Assembly (NCBI RefSeq): GCF_950295315.1
Contig: NC_080181.1
Span: forward strand, 34,625,375 to 34,689,374
Source of the DNA: Erinaceus europaeus
Lineage: Eukaryota > Chordata > Mammalia > Eulipotyphla > Erinaceidae
DNA: 64,000 nt
Direction of reading: 5' to 3'
Shown piece by piece: positions 45,131 through 57,111 of this stretch; the first letter of the stretch is position 1, and every line of letters starts with the position of its first letter. The position numbers and the translations under genes are program-made. Below the pieces are notes generated by a model. That model ran no database searches and was not told the DNA's origin. It saw only the letters and a list, made by a program, of their open reading frames with translations.

Positions 45131-45767
45131 TAGAGGCCAACAGATCTTCAAAGATAGTTGTTCTATCTCTACCACCATATTCTGTACTTCTCTGCCCTTG
45201 TTTCTTGAAAGTCTTTTTTTCCTTTCCAGTTTGAGGCCAAACCCACTCATAGATATTTTGGTTATTTTACCTCTTGCTTTCCTCCTACGACTTCCAGAAA
45301 TAATGTGAAATTGCTAATATCCATCTTGCAAATAACTACAAGTTCCTTCTGTTGTTCCTGCAGAAACAACTCTCATCCCCCAAGGATAAACTCCTGCACA
45401 ACTACAGTCATAGATTTTATGCTCAGTTGCTCATATAATGTGCTGTCCATTACTCTTTATTCTGTGTTAAATAGTTCTTCCAAATTTGTTCTCAGAACAG
45501 AAATACTGCAAGCAAAGTTTGTGTTTCCCTCATGACATTTCAATTCTTGTTGTTCTATGCTTTCTCAAAATGCTTTCTGATTTGCTATCTTACTTGATTT
45601 TAAAATATAGGTTTCTTTAAAGTGTATATCTAGGCCTCACAAGACACCCAGAGTAGGCTTTTTCTAGTATGAATCACCTTGGCATGCAGAGCTTCAACTG
45701 AAGCCTTATAGTTTCAGGAGAAACTGTTACCATTTCTTAATTGTTTAGATTAGTGGAGTTTCATAAA
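45131..45767. other. Unassigned, possibly unique DNA
   Basis: Two short open frames (45114-45308 and 45305-45535, plus) show no domain. No repeat recognised. Confidence 0.35.
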
Positions 45768-45778
45768 TAACCTTTCTG

Positions 45779-46032
45779 TGGGGAGTCAGGCAGTAGTGCA
45801 TCGAGTTAAGCACATATGGCTTGAAGTGCAAGGACCAGCTTAAGGATTTTGGGTGGAGTCCCCGGCTCCCCACCTGCAGGGGAGTTGCTTTACAGGTGGT
45901 AAAGCAGGTCTGCAGGTGTCTTTCTCTCCCCATCTCTGTCTTCCCCTCTTCTCTCTATTTCTCTCTGTCCTATCTAACAACAGCAATAAAAAAGAACAAG
46001 GGCAACAAAAGGGAAAATAAATAAATAAAAAC
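45779..46032 (+). repeat. tRNA-derived hedgehog SINE
   Basis: It begins GGGAGTCAGGCAGTAGTGC and carries the full body and tail. Perfect 11-bp duplication taacctttctg at 45768-45778 and 46033-46043. The B box is damaged (gggtggagtcc). Confidence 0.92.
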
Positions 46033-46043
46033 TAACCTTTCTG

Positions 46044-46507
46044 CTGGCAGAGAAAATATTTGGAGTATTTGGTTTTGTCATATGAGTCACTCTTTCCTCA
46101 TTATATAAACTCACTTTTCCATTTTTGAAGCCCCAGGTCTCTATCCAAAAAGTTTGCTCAAGAATAAAATCTCTTTATGATGGCAGAGAACCTAGTGAAG
46201 GTTGTATTATTATGTGGAAAACTGATAAATATTATGCATATACAAACTATTGTGTTCACTGTTGACTGTAAGACATTAACCTCCCCAATAAAGAAATTAA
46301 AAAAAAAGAATAAAATCTCTTGGTATGCCTAATTTACTCTAGAATTTGCAGTTAAATATCTTATACATATCATTATATTGGTTTTCCTCCTATGAATCTA
46401 TTTGATCTTCGTTTTCTTGCTTCACTAGTTGGAGAGACTCTAGAAGTTCAGGTAAAGCTCTGTTTGCCTCTACAATATTCATATATACAAAACTGAATTA
46501 AAAAAAA
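46044..46507 (+). other. Unassigned DNA with L1-like 3' end at 46176-46306
   Basis: 46176-46306 matches 7425-7563 and ends 'ccaataaagaaattaaaaaa', a retroposon 3' end in plus orientation. The remainder shows nothing recognisable. Confidence 0.55.
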
Positions 46508-46789
46508 TATATTTATTTATTTATTCCCTTTTGTTGCTCTTGTTTTATTGTTGTAGTTATTATTGTTGTTGTTATTGATGTCTTCATTGTTGGATATGTC
46601 AGATAGAAATGGAGAGAGGAAGGGAAGACAAAGAGGGGGAGAGAAAGACACACATATGCAGACCAGCTTCACTGCTTGTGAAGTAACTCCCCTGCAGGCA
46701 GGGAGCCAGGGCTTGAACCAGGATACTTATGCCAGTCCCTGTGCTTTGCACCACCTGCACTTAACCCACTGCACTACAAGATGAATCCC
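46508..46789 (-). repeat. tRNA-derived hedgehog SINE
   Basis: Minus orientation: AT-rich tail at left, body, then 'ctgcaggcagggagccaggg' and the B box complement 'ggcttgaaccaggat'. The head is at the right, near 46785. No clear target duplication seen. Confidence 0.88.
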
Positions 46790-47632
46790 AAAATCTCTGA
46801 AATATTTAATGAAGATTTTGCCTCTGATTTTCAGAATATGCAACTATGGAGTAATAACAAACAGCAAAGACAAGATAAGAAATACTAACAATAATAAAAC
46901 ACATTAATCTGATTAAAATGCAGTTGGGGCATCTGCAGACTTTGAGGCCTCAGGTGGGTAGTAGTATGCATGGGTGAGAGGGCATGCAGGATTGAAACCA
47001 AGTACCTGGAGGTTGGGAGCTTCAACAATAAATGGTACTATTTCACATCTGAGCAAAAGCAGTCAAGACTGCTCAGGGTGCTGATTGTGACAGGGGGTAT
47101 CCTCGGAACTTTGGCCCATGGCATCAGGGCAAGAATCTGCTGAACTGGTAGTGAGGTCACAATCAGAGTAGCATGGGATTTACTTGACCAGTCTCATCTG
47201 CTCCCCCCCCCAAAAAAAAAGCTAAGGCAGACAAACAGAAAGGTAATTTGTGGAAATTGACAGATAATAGGTGGCAGTTGACAGCCCAAAAGTAAACTGA
47301 ACACTACTTCTTCAAACACAAATGACACCTAGTAGCAAAATGCTATTTCTCAAATTCAGACAAAATTTCCACAGAGAAGCCACATATACACACTACATAG
47401 AGTATAAAACAGATCAAAGGAATAACAAGGAACAAAAGCCCACAACCCAGTACCTAATATATAAACAAAGTGAAATATACTGATTATAATAATAACACCT
47501 ACTATTGGATTAGCAATAACCAGCACAATAATTATAATAAATGCACAAATGGCAGAAAAATAGAAACGAACTTTAAGACATGACAACTCAGAAAGAAAAA
47601 AAAAAAAAACAGAAGAATTCCAGGGGATGGAG
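46790..47632. other. Unassigned DNA upstream of an L1
   Basis: No domain or known repeat. A C8A9-type run lies at about 47204-47220 and an A run at about 47597-47610 just before the L1 start. The minus-strand frame 47356-47658 is low-complexity hydrophobic. Confidence 0.3.
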
Positions 47633-47971
47633 CCAAGATGGAGACTTGGAAACAACACATAGCGTGAGCTCCAAAAAAAAGCAGCTTACAACCTGGATTC
47701 TCTGGAGAGGGTTGAACAAAATTAACTGCTGCTACTTCTTCCATTGATAGGTGACTGGTGTCCTATGCATTGTGAGAGGAATGTGACTCTCTCCCTCTTC
47801 CCTCAAACCTACTTTTTCTCTTCTCCTAGCTTATTAAAAAAAAAAAAAAACTAATTTCACTGCTCTTTTTTCTTTCTCCTCTTCTTTTCTTCCTTCTTTT
47901 GCATTCTGAATTCACTGACACATCTGTTAACTGTTTTGTGGAAGAAATCTAACTCCCAGTGAATTCTCTCA

Positions 47972-48006
<35 letters not shown>

Positions 48007-49310
48007 TTTTCTACTTTGCTTTAACCTCTTGCTATCCCTAGAACTTAGAACACACAGTAGATTTGCATAATTGTCTACTATTGCTTTCCATTTTTTTCTC
48101 TTTCTTTTTCTTTGGGGTTGTTTGTTATTTTTTCTTGGACTGGAGGGGCTGTTTGGCTAATTGGTGTTGGTTGAACTGCATCAATTCTTGCTTAAGTTGC
48201 TATTATAATTTCTGATGTTTATGAGTTCATTTGTAAAAAGTCTTTATTATAGCATGGCTAGTACACAAAACACACCAAAGGAAGAACAGAACAAAAGAAT
48301 ACAAACCACATCAATTAAAAAAAATAGTAAAATCAAGAGCAAATACAACTGCAACCACAATGAATGAGAGAAACCCAGAAGAAACTCTAAGTCAGTCAGG
48401 CGTAACCACAGATAAGAAAAGTATGCAAAAAATAGTAAACATAATAATCAAAGAAATGAAGACAACTGGGAGTTGGGTGGTAGTACAATGGGTTAAACGC
48501 ACATGGCACAAAGCACAATGGCTGGCAAAAGGATCCCAGTTTGAGCCCCCGGCTCCCCACCTGTAGGGGAGTGCTTCACAAGGGGTAAAGCCGGTCTGCA
48601 GGTATCTGTCTTTCTTTCCCCCTTCTGTCTTCCCTCCCTCTCTCCATTTCTCTGTCCTATCTAACAATGAAAACATCAATAACAGCAACGATAATAACTA
48701 CAACAATGAAAAACAACCAGGGAAACAAAAGGGAAAAAAGAAAAACAAAAAAAGAAATGAAGACTACTATGGAGGAAAGGGTATCTGAAAAAGGGAAAAA
48801 CAGATGGGACCCTCAAGGAAAATACTAACTACCACAAGGTAATTAGAAAACTGAAATGTGAAAGAGCTGAGATAAAAGAACAATTAGCAGAACAAGCTAA
48901 TACTATAACTGAACTGAAGAAAGGAGCTGAGGGAAGGGAAAGCAGGCTAACAGAATCAGAAAACAGAATTAGCCAGACAGAGGATGAGGTAGAGAAAAGT
49001 AAGAAAGAGGTACAAGAGCTACAAAAGATTGAGAGACACTGAAAACAACAACAGAAACATATGAGATGATCTCAAAAGAAGTAACATTCATATAATTGGC
49101 CTACCAGAAGAATAAAGAGAGAAAAGGGAAGTAAACATCCTAGATGAAATAATGGAATAAATCTTCTCAGGCCTAAACAACGGAAATGATATTAAGATTC
49201 AAGAGGCCCAGAGAGTCCTAAAAAGAATAAACACAGAACTATTAGCAGATTTATCCACTCAAACTCTAAAAGCCAGAAGAAAATGGCAAGATATCTATTG
49301 ACCCATCAGT
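47633..49310 (+). mobile_element. L1: 5' UTR and ORF1 remnant
   Basis: It begins ggggatggagccaagatgg, the L1 5' start shared with 18382. The 5' UTR has a (TG)n tract at about 47975-48005. ORF1 starts near 48360, is interrupted by the SINE at 48468-48750 and continues to about 49310 with stops and frameshifts. The C-terminal RNA-binding part (about 49240-49300) is recognisable but shortened. Confidence 0.85.
48468..48750 (+). repeat. tRNA-derived hedgehog SINE in L1 ORF1
   Basis: It starts GGGAGTTGGGTGGTAGTAC; B box AGTTTGAGCCC at about 48538. The 18-bp duplication aaagaaatgaagac(a/t)act lies at 48450-48467 and 48751-48768, with one mismatch. Confidence 0.93.
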
Positions 49311-52135
49311 GATAAAGGGTTTCAACCAAGGATAGTATATCCTGGTAGACTTTCATTCAAACTACGTGGAGAGATAAAAAATTTCTCAGACAGGCAACAG
49401 TTAAAGGAGACAACCATCACCAAGCCAACACTGAAAGAGGTTCTAAAAGACCTCTTACAAACAAGGACATCACCATAATACTAGCCATATATCAGAGCAA
49501 ATAAATTTTTTTTGAATAATGGCACTATAATGCATTCAATCCATAAAATCAATAAATGTCAATGGCTTAAACTCACTCATTAAAAGACACAGAGTGGGAG
49601 TATGTATCAGAAAGCACAACCCAAACATATGCTGCTTGCAAGAATCCCACCTGACACAAAAAAGAAACACAGACTTAAAGTGAAAGGATGGAAAACTATC
49701 ATACAGACCAATGGATCACAAAAAAGGCAGGAATAGCTATGCTTGTTTCTGACATAATAGACTTTAAATTAAATAAATAATAAAAGATAGACAAGGCCAT
49801 TACTAAATGACTAGAGGATCAATCAACCAAGAATATTTAACAATTATTAACATCTAGGCACCCAGTGAAGGCCCATCTGAATACATCAAACACCTACTGG
49901 AAGAACTACAAAAATACATCAATAGTAATACAATAATAGTGGGAGACATCAACACCCCACTCTCACACTTAGATCAATTAAGCAGAGAATGAAAAAAGAA
50001 AGAAGAGAATTAAATGAAGAGATGGACAGACTAGACCTCCTGGACATTTTCAGAGTTCTTCATCCCAAAAAACTGTAATACACATTCTTTTCAAGTCTAC
50101 ATTGTACATCCTCAAGGATAAACCACATGGTAGGCCAAAAGATAGTATCAACAACAGTGTCAAGAGTACTGAAAATAATCCCAAGTATCTTCTCAGACAA
50201 CAGTGGAGTAAAACTAAAATTCAACAACAAATATAAAACTACTAATAATCACAGAATTTGGAAACTCAACTACATGCTACTTAATAACCACTGAGTCAAA
50301 GAGGCACTGAAGTAAGAAATTCAAACGTTTCTAGGAAGAAATGAAAAGCTATCAAAATATTTAAAACAGCTAAAGCAGTACTAAGAGGGAAACTCATAGT
50401 CATAGAAGCACGCATTTGAGCACAAGAAAACTATCTTATAATAAATGACCTTACTGCATGCCTTAAGAACTTAGAAGAAGAGGAGCAAAGGAACCATAAA
50501 GCATTCTGAAGGACAGAAATCCTGAAAATTAGAACAGAAATAAACAACATCTAAAATAAGAGAGCTATACAAACATCAATGAAGCCAAATGTTTGCTCTT
50601 TGAAAAATTTTAAAAAATTTACAAAAGCCTAGCCAAAAAAGGGACAAGACTCAAATACATAGAAATGTAAATGGAAGAGGAGATATGAAAACTGACACCA
50701 CATAAATCCAGAAAATTACTTGAAATTCTATGAAGAACTATACACCAGAAGCCAGAGAATCTGAAAGAAATGGAAGAATTCCTAGAAACATATACCCTTC
50801 CAAAACTGAACTGAGAAGAACTATAAAACCTAAATGCACCAATCACAGACAAAAAAATCAAAACAGTCATTAAGAACCTTCCAAACAACAAAAGTCCTGG
50901 CTTTACAAAAGAATGCTAGAAAACCTTTAGGAAACAGTTAATACCTATACTTCTAAAGCTCTTCCACAGATTGAAGAAACAGGAAAACTCCCTTCCACCT
51001 TCAATGAAGCCAACATCACCATGATACTAAAAGAAGATAGGGACACAACAAAAACAAGGAAAAATACAGGCCAATATCTCTGATGAACACACATGCCAAA
51101 ATATTAAACAATATCATGGCCAACTGGATACAGCAGTATATCAAAAAAAATGTTCATCATGACCAAATGGTATTTATCCCAGGAATGAAAGGCTGGTTCA
51201 ACATTGGTAAGTCAATCAATATCATTCACCACATCAATAAAAGCAAAACCAGAAAACACATGATTATCTCAATAGATGCCTTTGACCCACTGATGCTCAA
51301 AACACTACAAAAATTGGAATAAATGGGCAATTCCTCAAGATATTGGAGTCCATATTTAGCAAACCTACAGCCAACATCATGCTCAATAGACAGAAGATGA
51401 AAGCATGTCTCCTCAGATCGGGGACTAGACAGGGATGTCCATTATCATCATTACTCTTCAACATAGTATTGGAAATTTTTTTCTATAGCAATCAGGCAAG
51501 AAAAAGAAATCAAAGGAATACAGATTCAAAGGAAAGAAGTAAAGCTCACACTATTTGCAGATGAATACATAGAAAAACCTAAACAATCAGAAAAAATTAC
51601 TGTAAGTTATTAGACAATATAACAAGGTGTCAAGCTACAAAATCAATGTACAAAAAAAAATCAGTGGAATTTCTTTATGCAAACACTAAGTCTGAAGAAG
51701 ACATCCAGAAATCACTCCCATTTACGATTACAGCAAAATTATTAAAATACCAAGGAATAAACCTGACCAAAGGAGTGAAAGACTTGCATACTGAAAACTA
51801 TGAGTTTATATTCAAGGAAATATAAAATGATAAGAAATTGAAAGATACCCCATGCTCACAGATTGGAAGAATTAATATCATCAAAATGAATATTCTCCCC
51901 AGAGCCATATACAAATGTAATGCATCACCCATCAAAGTTTCACCAATATTCTTTAAGAAAATAGAACAAAACTTATAATTATGTATCTAGAACCAGAAAA
52001 CACCTATAATAGCCAAAACTATATTGAGATAAAGAAACAAAAATGGAGGCATCACACTCCCAGATCTCAAACTATATTATAAGGCCATGATCATCAAAAC
52101 AGCCTGCTACTGGCTGCTAGGGAAAGGAAATAGGT
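49311..52135 (+). pseudogene. L1 ORF2 remnant, 3'-truncated
   Basis: It covers the endonuclease (about 49590-50250, with GDIN in place of GDFN near 49941-49952), linker and reverse transcriptase (about 50880-52110). The RT lesions are clear: motif A has lost about three codons (IDAFD instead of the usual longer form, about 51271-51285), and the catalytic FADD box reads FADE (51554-51565). Many stops interrupt the frame. The element stops at about 52135, before the C-terminal domain and 3' UTR. Confidence 0.85.
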
Positions 52136-52139
52136 AGCA

Positions 52140-53310
52140 TACAAATGTAGAGTTATCATACATTCATTGGAGTTCTCTTCACAAACCCTAGAGGTAAGGA
52201 GAGTGGAGTAAAATATTCAAAATATTATAAGAACTGTGTGCCATGTATATTCTTCTACAAATTTATCTTTCAAATAAGAGGGATAAATATAAGTATTTTT
52301 AAATATTCAAAAGCTAAAGAAATTTTTCACCATTAGTCTTACCTTTAAGGAACTGAAAGGGGTCCCATGTAAAAAATAAGAAACAAAGGATTCCATGTTG
52401 TAAATGAGATGAATAGCAGTAGAATAGAGCTATTCCCAATAGGAATAATAAAGAACATCAACATAGAAAAGGGAAGGTGATTAATAGACAAAACAGTACT
52501 ATCAAATACTAGTAAGTTAATGACTTTAAACAGTTTTATAAGCTTGTTATTAAAATATACAACACAAACCAAATACCAGAGAGCAACAGAATGTAAAAGC
52601 AAAAGTAGTGAGGAAATCTCCATAGAAACCTATTGACACAAAATGACAGATAGAAACAAATGGGAAAAGACTTGAATAGGTAAAACAACCATTTTACATT
52701 TTTAAAAATATCTTTATTAACTAAAACAATCTTAAAAACAAAACCAGAATGACTATAAGTAAACCACATATATCAATACGTATCCTAAAAATGAATGACT
52801 TGAATTCACTTGTCAAAATGCTCATAGCAGCTAAATGGATTAAAGGTGATTCATCCATTATATTTCTCCAGGAAACACACAGTCAAAGAAAAGATAAATT
52901 AAAGCTTAATGTAAGAGGATGGAACAAGTTGTTCCAAGTGTATAATGTGGAAAAAAGGGAAGGAACAACAATTCTGTTCTCAGACAAAAATATACTTTCA
53001 GTTAAAGTAAATAAGTAGAAATAAAGAAAGAAACTACACAATGTCAAAGGATCAATCCAACAAGAAGACATAACCATTAAAAATATAAATGCTCCAAATT
53101 TAAGTGCACTCAAATACATATATAAAAGTATTCACTGAACTTAAGGGAGATATTGACAATAACACAATTATAATAGTTCTTACCATACCACTCACAGCTA
53201 AAAAATAATTATCCAGACAAAAATCAAGAAGAAAATTGTGATTTTAAATTAAACCTTAGTAGAAATGGACGTAACAGATATATACAGAACTTTCATTTTT
53301 CTTACCTCTT
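52140..53310 (+). repeat. Ancient L1 (ORF1 end to ORF2 endonuclease)
   Basis: 52140-52740 resembles the ORF1-end region of old mammalian L1/HAL1 ('atttatctttcaaataagaggg', 'ttaaggaactgaaaggggtcc'). An 89-codon frame at 52749-53018 is endonuclease N-terminus (LQETH motif). Strongly diverged. Confidence 0.65.
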
Positions 53311-53349
53311 TTCTGCTCTCCTTACCTACTTTATTTCTTTCTTCCTTTA

Positions 53350-53562
53350 CGTTTTAAAAATTATCTTTATTTGTTTATTAGCTAGAGACAGCCAGAAGTT
53401 GAATAGGAAGGGGCAGGTAGGGAGGAAGTGAGGCAGAAAGACTCCTGCAACCCTATTTTACCACTTGTGAAACTTTTCCCCTGCATGTGGGACCAGGGGC
53501 TCAAACCTGGGTCCTTGCACATTGTAACATGTGTGCTCAACCAAGTGTACCATCCAACCCCT
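53350..53562 (-). repeat. Old tRNA-derived SINE
   Basis: Minus orientation: 'atctttatttgtttattag' tail side, purine-rich body, 'cacttgtgaaacttttcccctgc', B-box complement 'ggctcaaacctgggtcc', then head. It ends just before the Vingi insertion. Confidence 0.8.
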
Positions 53563-53600
53563 CTTTTTCTCTTTTATTTGTGTAGTTTTTAACATCTTCT

Positions 53601-54009
53601 TCTTCTCCTTCTCCTTCTCCTTCTCCTTCTCCTTCTCCTTCTCCTTCTCCTTCTCCTTCTCCTTCTCCTTCTCCTTCTCCTTCTCCTTCTTCTTCTTCTT
53701 CTTCTTCTTCTTCTTCTTCTTCTTCTTCTTCTTCTTCTTCTTCTTCTACTTCTTCTTCTTCTTCTTCTTCTCCTTCTTCTCCTTCTTCTTCTTCTTCTTC
53801 TTCTTCTTCTTCTTCTTCTTCTTCTTCTTCTTCTTCTTCTTCTTCTTCTTCTTCTTCTTCTTCTTCTTCTTCTTCTTCTTCTTCTTCTAGTGTTTGCCCT
53901 TCTTCCATAGCCAGTCAACAGCGTCAGGTTGAGCCTGATGTAAAGTTTCGAGACCTCCTTTGAATCTGGAGAGGTGGCAGTCATTGACTATCTGGGTCAT
54001 AGTCTGTCT
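53601..54009 (-). mobile_element. Vingi 3' fragment with long (CTTCTC)n/(CTT)n tail
   Basis: 53886-54009 on the minus strand matches the last ~120 bp of the Vingi ORF at 10665-10790, including its stop codon. 53601-53885 is its tail, expanded to about 285 bp of CTTCTC and CTT repeats on plus (GAA-rich on minus). acatcttct at 53592-53600 and 54010-54018 is a 9-bp target duplication that encloses both the coding part and the microsatellite, so the two belong to one insertion. Confidence 0.88.
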
Positions 54010-54029
54010 ACATCTTCTAAAATCATATA

Positions 54030-56090
54030 TATATTTTAGTTTTTTTTTCATTAGTGAATTAATACTGATTTACAAAATTACAAGATACACTGTTCCCAGC
54101 ACCAGAGTTCTGGATCCCTATTATCTCCATTGTAAACTACAGAAGCAGAACTTTCCATGCCACCAAAACCCAGTTTTCTACTACAATTATCAACTCTGAC
54201 ACTGTCTTCCCAGACAATACATTTACTACACCTGCACGCTAGCTACCATCTTAGGAAAAAAAAATTAACAAGTCCTAGGCCCCTTGGAATATAATTAAAA
54301 TAGATTCCCTAGCTTCTCCCTACATGAAGACCCTTAGTTTCCTCTGCTCTATTCTTACTTTTAGGTTCTTGAATATTAAACAATTCATTCTTTTTTATAT
54401 CTTACAGCTTTTCAGCCAACAAATTGCATATGCTACCAGGATACCATTCCTGACTTCCCTGGGCAGACGAGACAACCTCACTAATATGTCCTGGAACCCT
54501 ACTTATCCAGAGCCCTACCCCAGTTGGGAAATATAGAAACAGGCTAAGAGTACAGATCAATATGCCACGGTCCACATTCAGTGGAGAAGCAATTACAGAA
54601 GCCAGACCTCCCACCTTCTGCACCTCATAAAAGATTTGGTCTGTACTTCAGGAGAGATAAAGAATAGGGAAACTTACAGTGAAAAGGATGGGATACAGAA
54701 CTCTGATGGTGGGAATTTTGTGGAATAGTAAAGTTATGGGCCCCTTGGAATATACCTAAAATAGACCGACTAGCTTTTTCCAAATGAAGACCTCAAATCT
54801 TCATCTGCAATGTTCTGGCCTTTAAGGTCTATTATAGGTATATTCCAAGGGGCCCATGACTTTATTAGCTTTCTCCTGAAACTGACATCTAATATACAGG
54901 TAGACCCAAGTATTGTTTGGGAGATGGTGTCATAGTTGGAAAAAGGACAAGAAAGCTGGATCAGGGAAGAGAGTAGCTCCTAAATACAGGGAAAGTATAT
55001 AAATACTGTTAATTGTAAACCCCATCAATTTGATCTGGAGCCCATATTCAGCAGAGGAGTCTATGTAGCCTCTGCATCCCTTTAGGTCTAAGCTTGCATT
55101 CTGTGGTCATGGCTAGGAAGATTCCAGGCTGCACTAATTTCAAGACCCATATTCCTCAAGTGGTAGGTAAAGTACGTTATCCAACCTCCTTTTGGAGAAT
55201 GGAACATTCCCTACCACACTGAGGGCAAGGTCCTATAGAGGCCTACAAAGGGATCCATTATGCAGTTCCTCATGGAGATGACCTGGAGCCCTGTGTCCCC
55301 AGAGTCCTGCTCCACTAGGGAAAGAGAGAGACAGGCTGGGAGTATGGACCTACCTGCCAACACCCATGTTCAGTGGGAAGTAATTACAGAAATTAGACCT
55401 TCTACCTTCTGCACCCCATAACAATCCTGGATCCATACTCCCAGAGGTATAAAGTATAGGAAAGCATTCAAGGGAAGGGATTGGATACAGAGTTCTGGTT
55501 TGGGGAATTATGTGGTATTGTGCCCCTCTTATCCTATGGCCTTATCAATAATTTTATCTTATAAATAAAAATTTAAAAAATATTGTCTGAGAAAATGCTA
55601 TCAGAGTGGAAAAAATGGCTAGAAATTTGCATGAGGGCAGAGTGTTGCTACTATTTTTGGAAAAAATCTATAGATTAAAAGTAACTATTTACTTCCATAC
55701 AACTGACCCAAAGCATATATATATATTTAGCACCAGAGCCTGTGTAACCTTTGAGTCCCTGTTGGTCTGAGTTCAAAACTCATGGTCACAGCTGGGAACA
55801 TTGTAGATTGTACTTATTTCAGAACCAGTCTTCCTGAGTATCAGGATAGGATAGGATAGGATACTCCAGCCTCCCTTTGAAGACTGGGTAAATCCCTATC
55901 ATCACTGCTTTATGGTCAGGGCAAGGTAATGGGGATGCCTAAAAGGTGGCTTATGATTATGTCCCTGATAAAAGTGACCAGTGGTGGTGGAGAGAGGGAT
56001 CCATTAAAGGTATAAGCCCATAATATGTATGTGGGAACCCAGGGACTCCTTGGCTAGGGGCTCAGAATATGAGGTTGTGTGATATTAACC
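54030..56090. repeat. Mosaic of four or more L1 3' UTR copies
   Basis: About 54030-54115 is L1 3' end in minus orientation; 54120-54740 is 3' UTR in plus. 54740-55265 is minus, 55266-55575 plus (terminal block 'gtaattacagaaattagacc'), and 55576-56090 minus. A local head-to-head join gives inverted arms at about 54735-54769 and 54832-54872. A (GGATA)n tract is at about 55843-55862. No coding sequence. Confidence 0.72.
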
Positions 56091-56425
56091 AAAATGGCCA
56101 TTATTATGTGAACCATTCTCTTGCCCTTTGGTAGATCTCTACCTAATTTTAATTTGCATTTCTCTAGTGATAAGTGAATCAGAGCATGTCCACATGTCTG
56201 TGTATCTCTGTTTTAGAGAACTACTTAGTCATATCTTCTACTTACTTTTTTATTGAGTTTTTGTTTTTCTTTTTGTTGAGTTGTATGAGTTCTTTATTGA
56301 TGTTTGATATCAACTGCTTGTCTGAAGTATAGTGTGAGGATATGTTCTCACATTTGTTAGCTTTCCTTTTTATCCGAAAGGAGTTTTCTCTTGATGTATA
56401 GAAGCTTTTTAATTTGATATAGTCA

Positions 56426-56476
56426 TCTACAGCCATACCACCCTGAACATGCCCAACCTCATTTAATCTCAGAAGC
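56426..56476 (+). pseudogene. Tailless 5S rRNA retrocopy (5' part only)
   Basis: 51 bp match 5S rRNA from about nucleotide 2 to 52 ('tctacagccataccaccctg' onward, ending 'tcagaagc'). Nearly all differences are C-to-T or G-to-A, several at former CpG sites. A perfect 16-bp repeat taatttgatatagtca flanks it (56410-56425, 56477-56492). There is no poly(A). It lacks the internal promoter's C box and cannot encode a 5S rRNA. It fits the known class of tailless retropseudogenes made from 3'-truncated small RNAs by L1. Confidence 0.9.
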
Positions 56477-56815
56477 TAATTTGATATAGTCACATTTTCT
56501 CAGTCTTGTTTTTGTTTCCCTTGCCCATGGAGTGAAGTCTCCAAAATACATCTTTAGTGTTAAGGTAATAAAATGTTACACCGATATTTTCTTGTATGTA
56601 TTTTACACTTTCAGGTCTAATAACCATATTTGACCTCTTTATCATATATAAGGTGCCTATACATGAGAAGGTTGAGTTCTGGACTCTATCCTATTCTAAT
56701 GTTCCATAAGACCATTTTTGTTCCAATACCATACTGTTTTAGCTACTACTGCTTTGTAGCATAACCTATATTCGGGTATTATAATACCTCAATTTTCTTA
56801 TTTTGTGCTTTTTCT

Positions 56816-57111
56816 TTCTTTTTTTTTTTTTTTAAATATTTATTTTATTTATTTATTCTCTTTTGTTGCCCTTGTTTTTTATTGTTGTAGTTATTATTGT
56901 TGTTGTCGTTGTTGGATAGGACAGAGAGAAATGGAGAGAGGAGGGGAAGACAGAGAGGAGGAGAGAAAGACAGACACCTGCAGACCTGCTTCACCGCCTG
57001 TGAAGCGACTCCCATGCAGGTGGGGAGCCGGGGTTCGAACCGGGATCCTTATGCCGGTCCTTGCGCTTTGCGCCACCTGCGCTTAACCCACTGCGCTACA
57101 GCCCGACTCCC
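56816..57111 (-). repeat. Young, well-preserved hedgehog SINE
   Basis: This copy has the cleanest tRNA head in the window: A box TAGCGCAGTGGG and B box GGTTCGAACCC (complement at about 57026-57050) are intact, so the RNA polymerase III promoter could still work. CpGs are retained. A perfect 16-bp target duplication attttgtgctttttct lies at 56800-56815 and 57112-57127. Recent insertion. Confidence 0.95.

Noticed and set aside
53531..53984. Long poly-Phe, poly-Glu and poly-Arg frames on both strands
   Set aside because: They are translations of the CTT/CTTCTC microsatellite in different frames; the tract is a Vingi tail, not a gene.
56816..57111. Possible tRNA gene (intact A and B boxes)
   Set aside because: The tRNA-like head cannot fold into a complete tRNA and is followed by the SINE body and tail; it is a SINE promoter.
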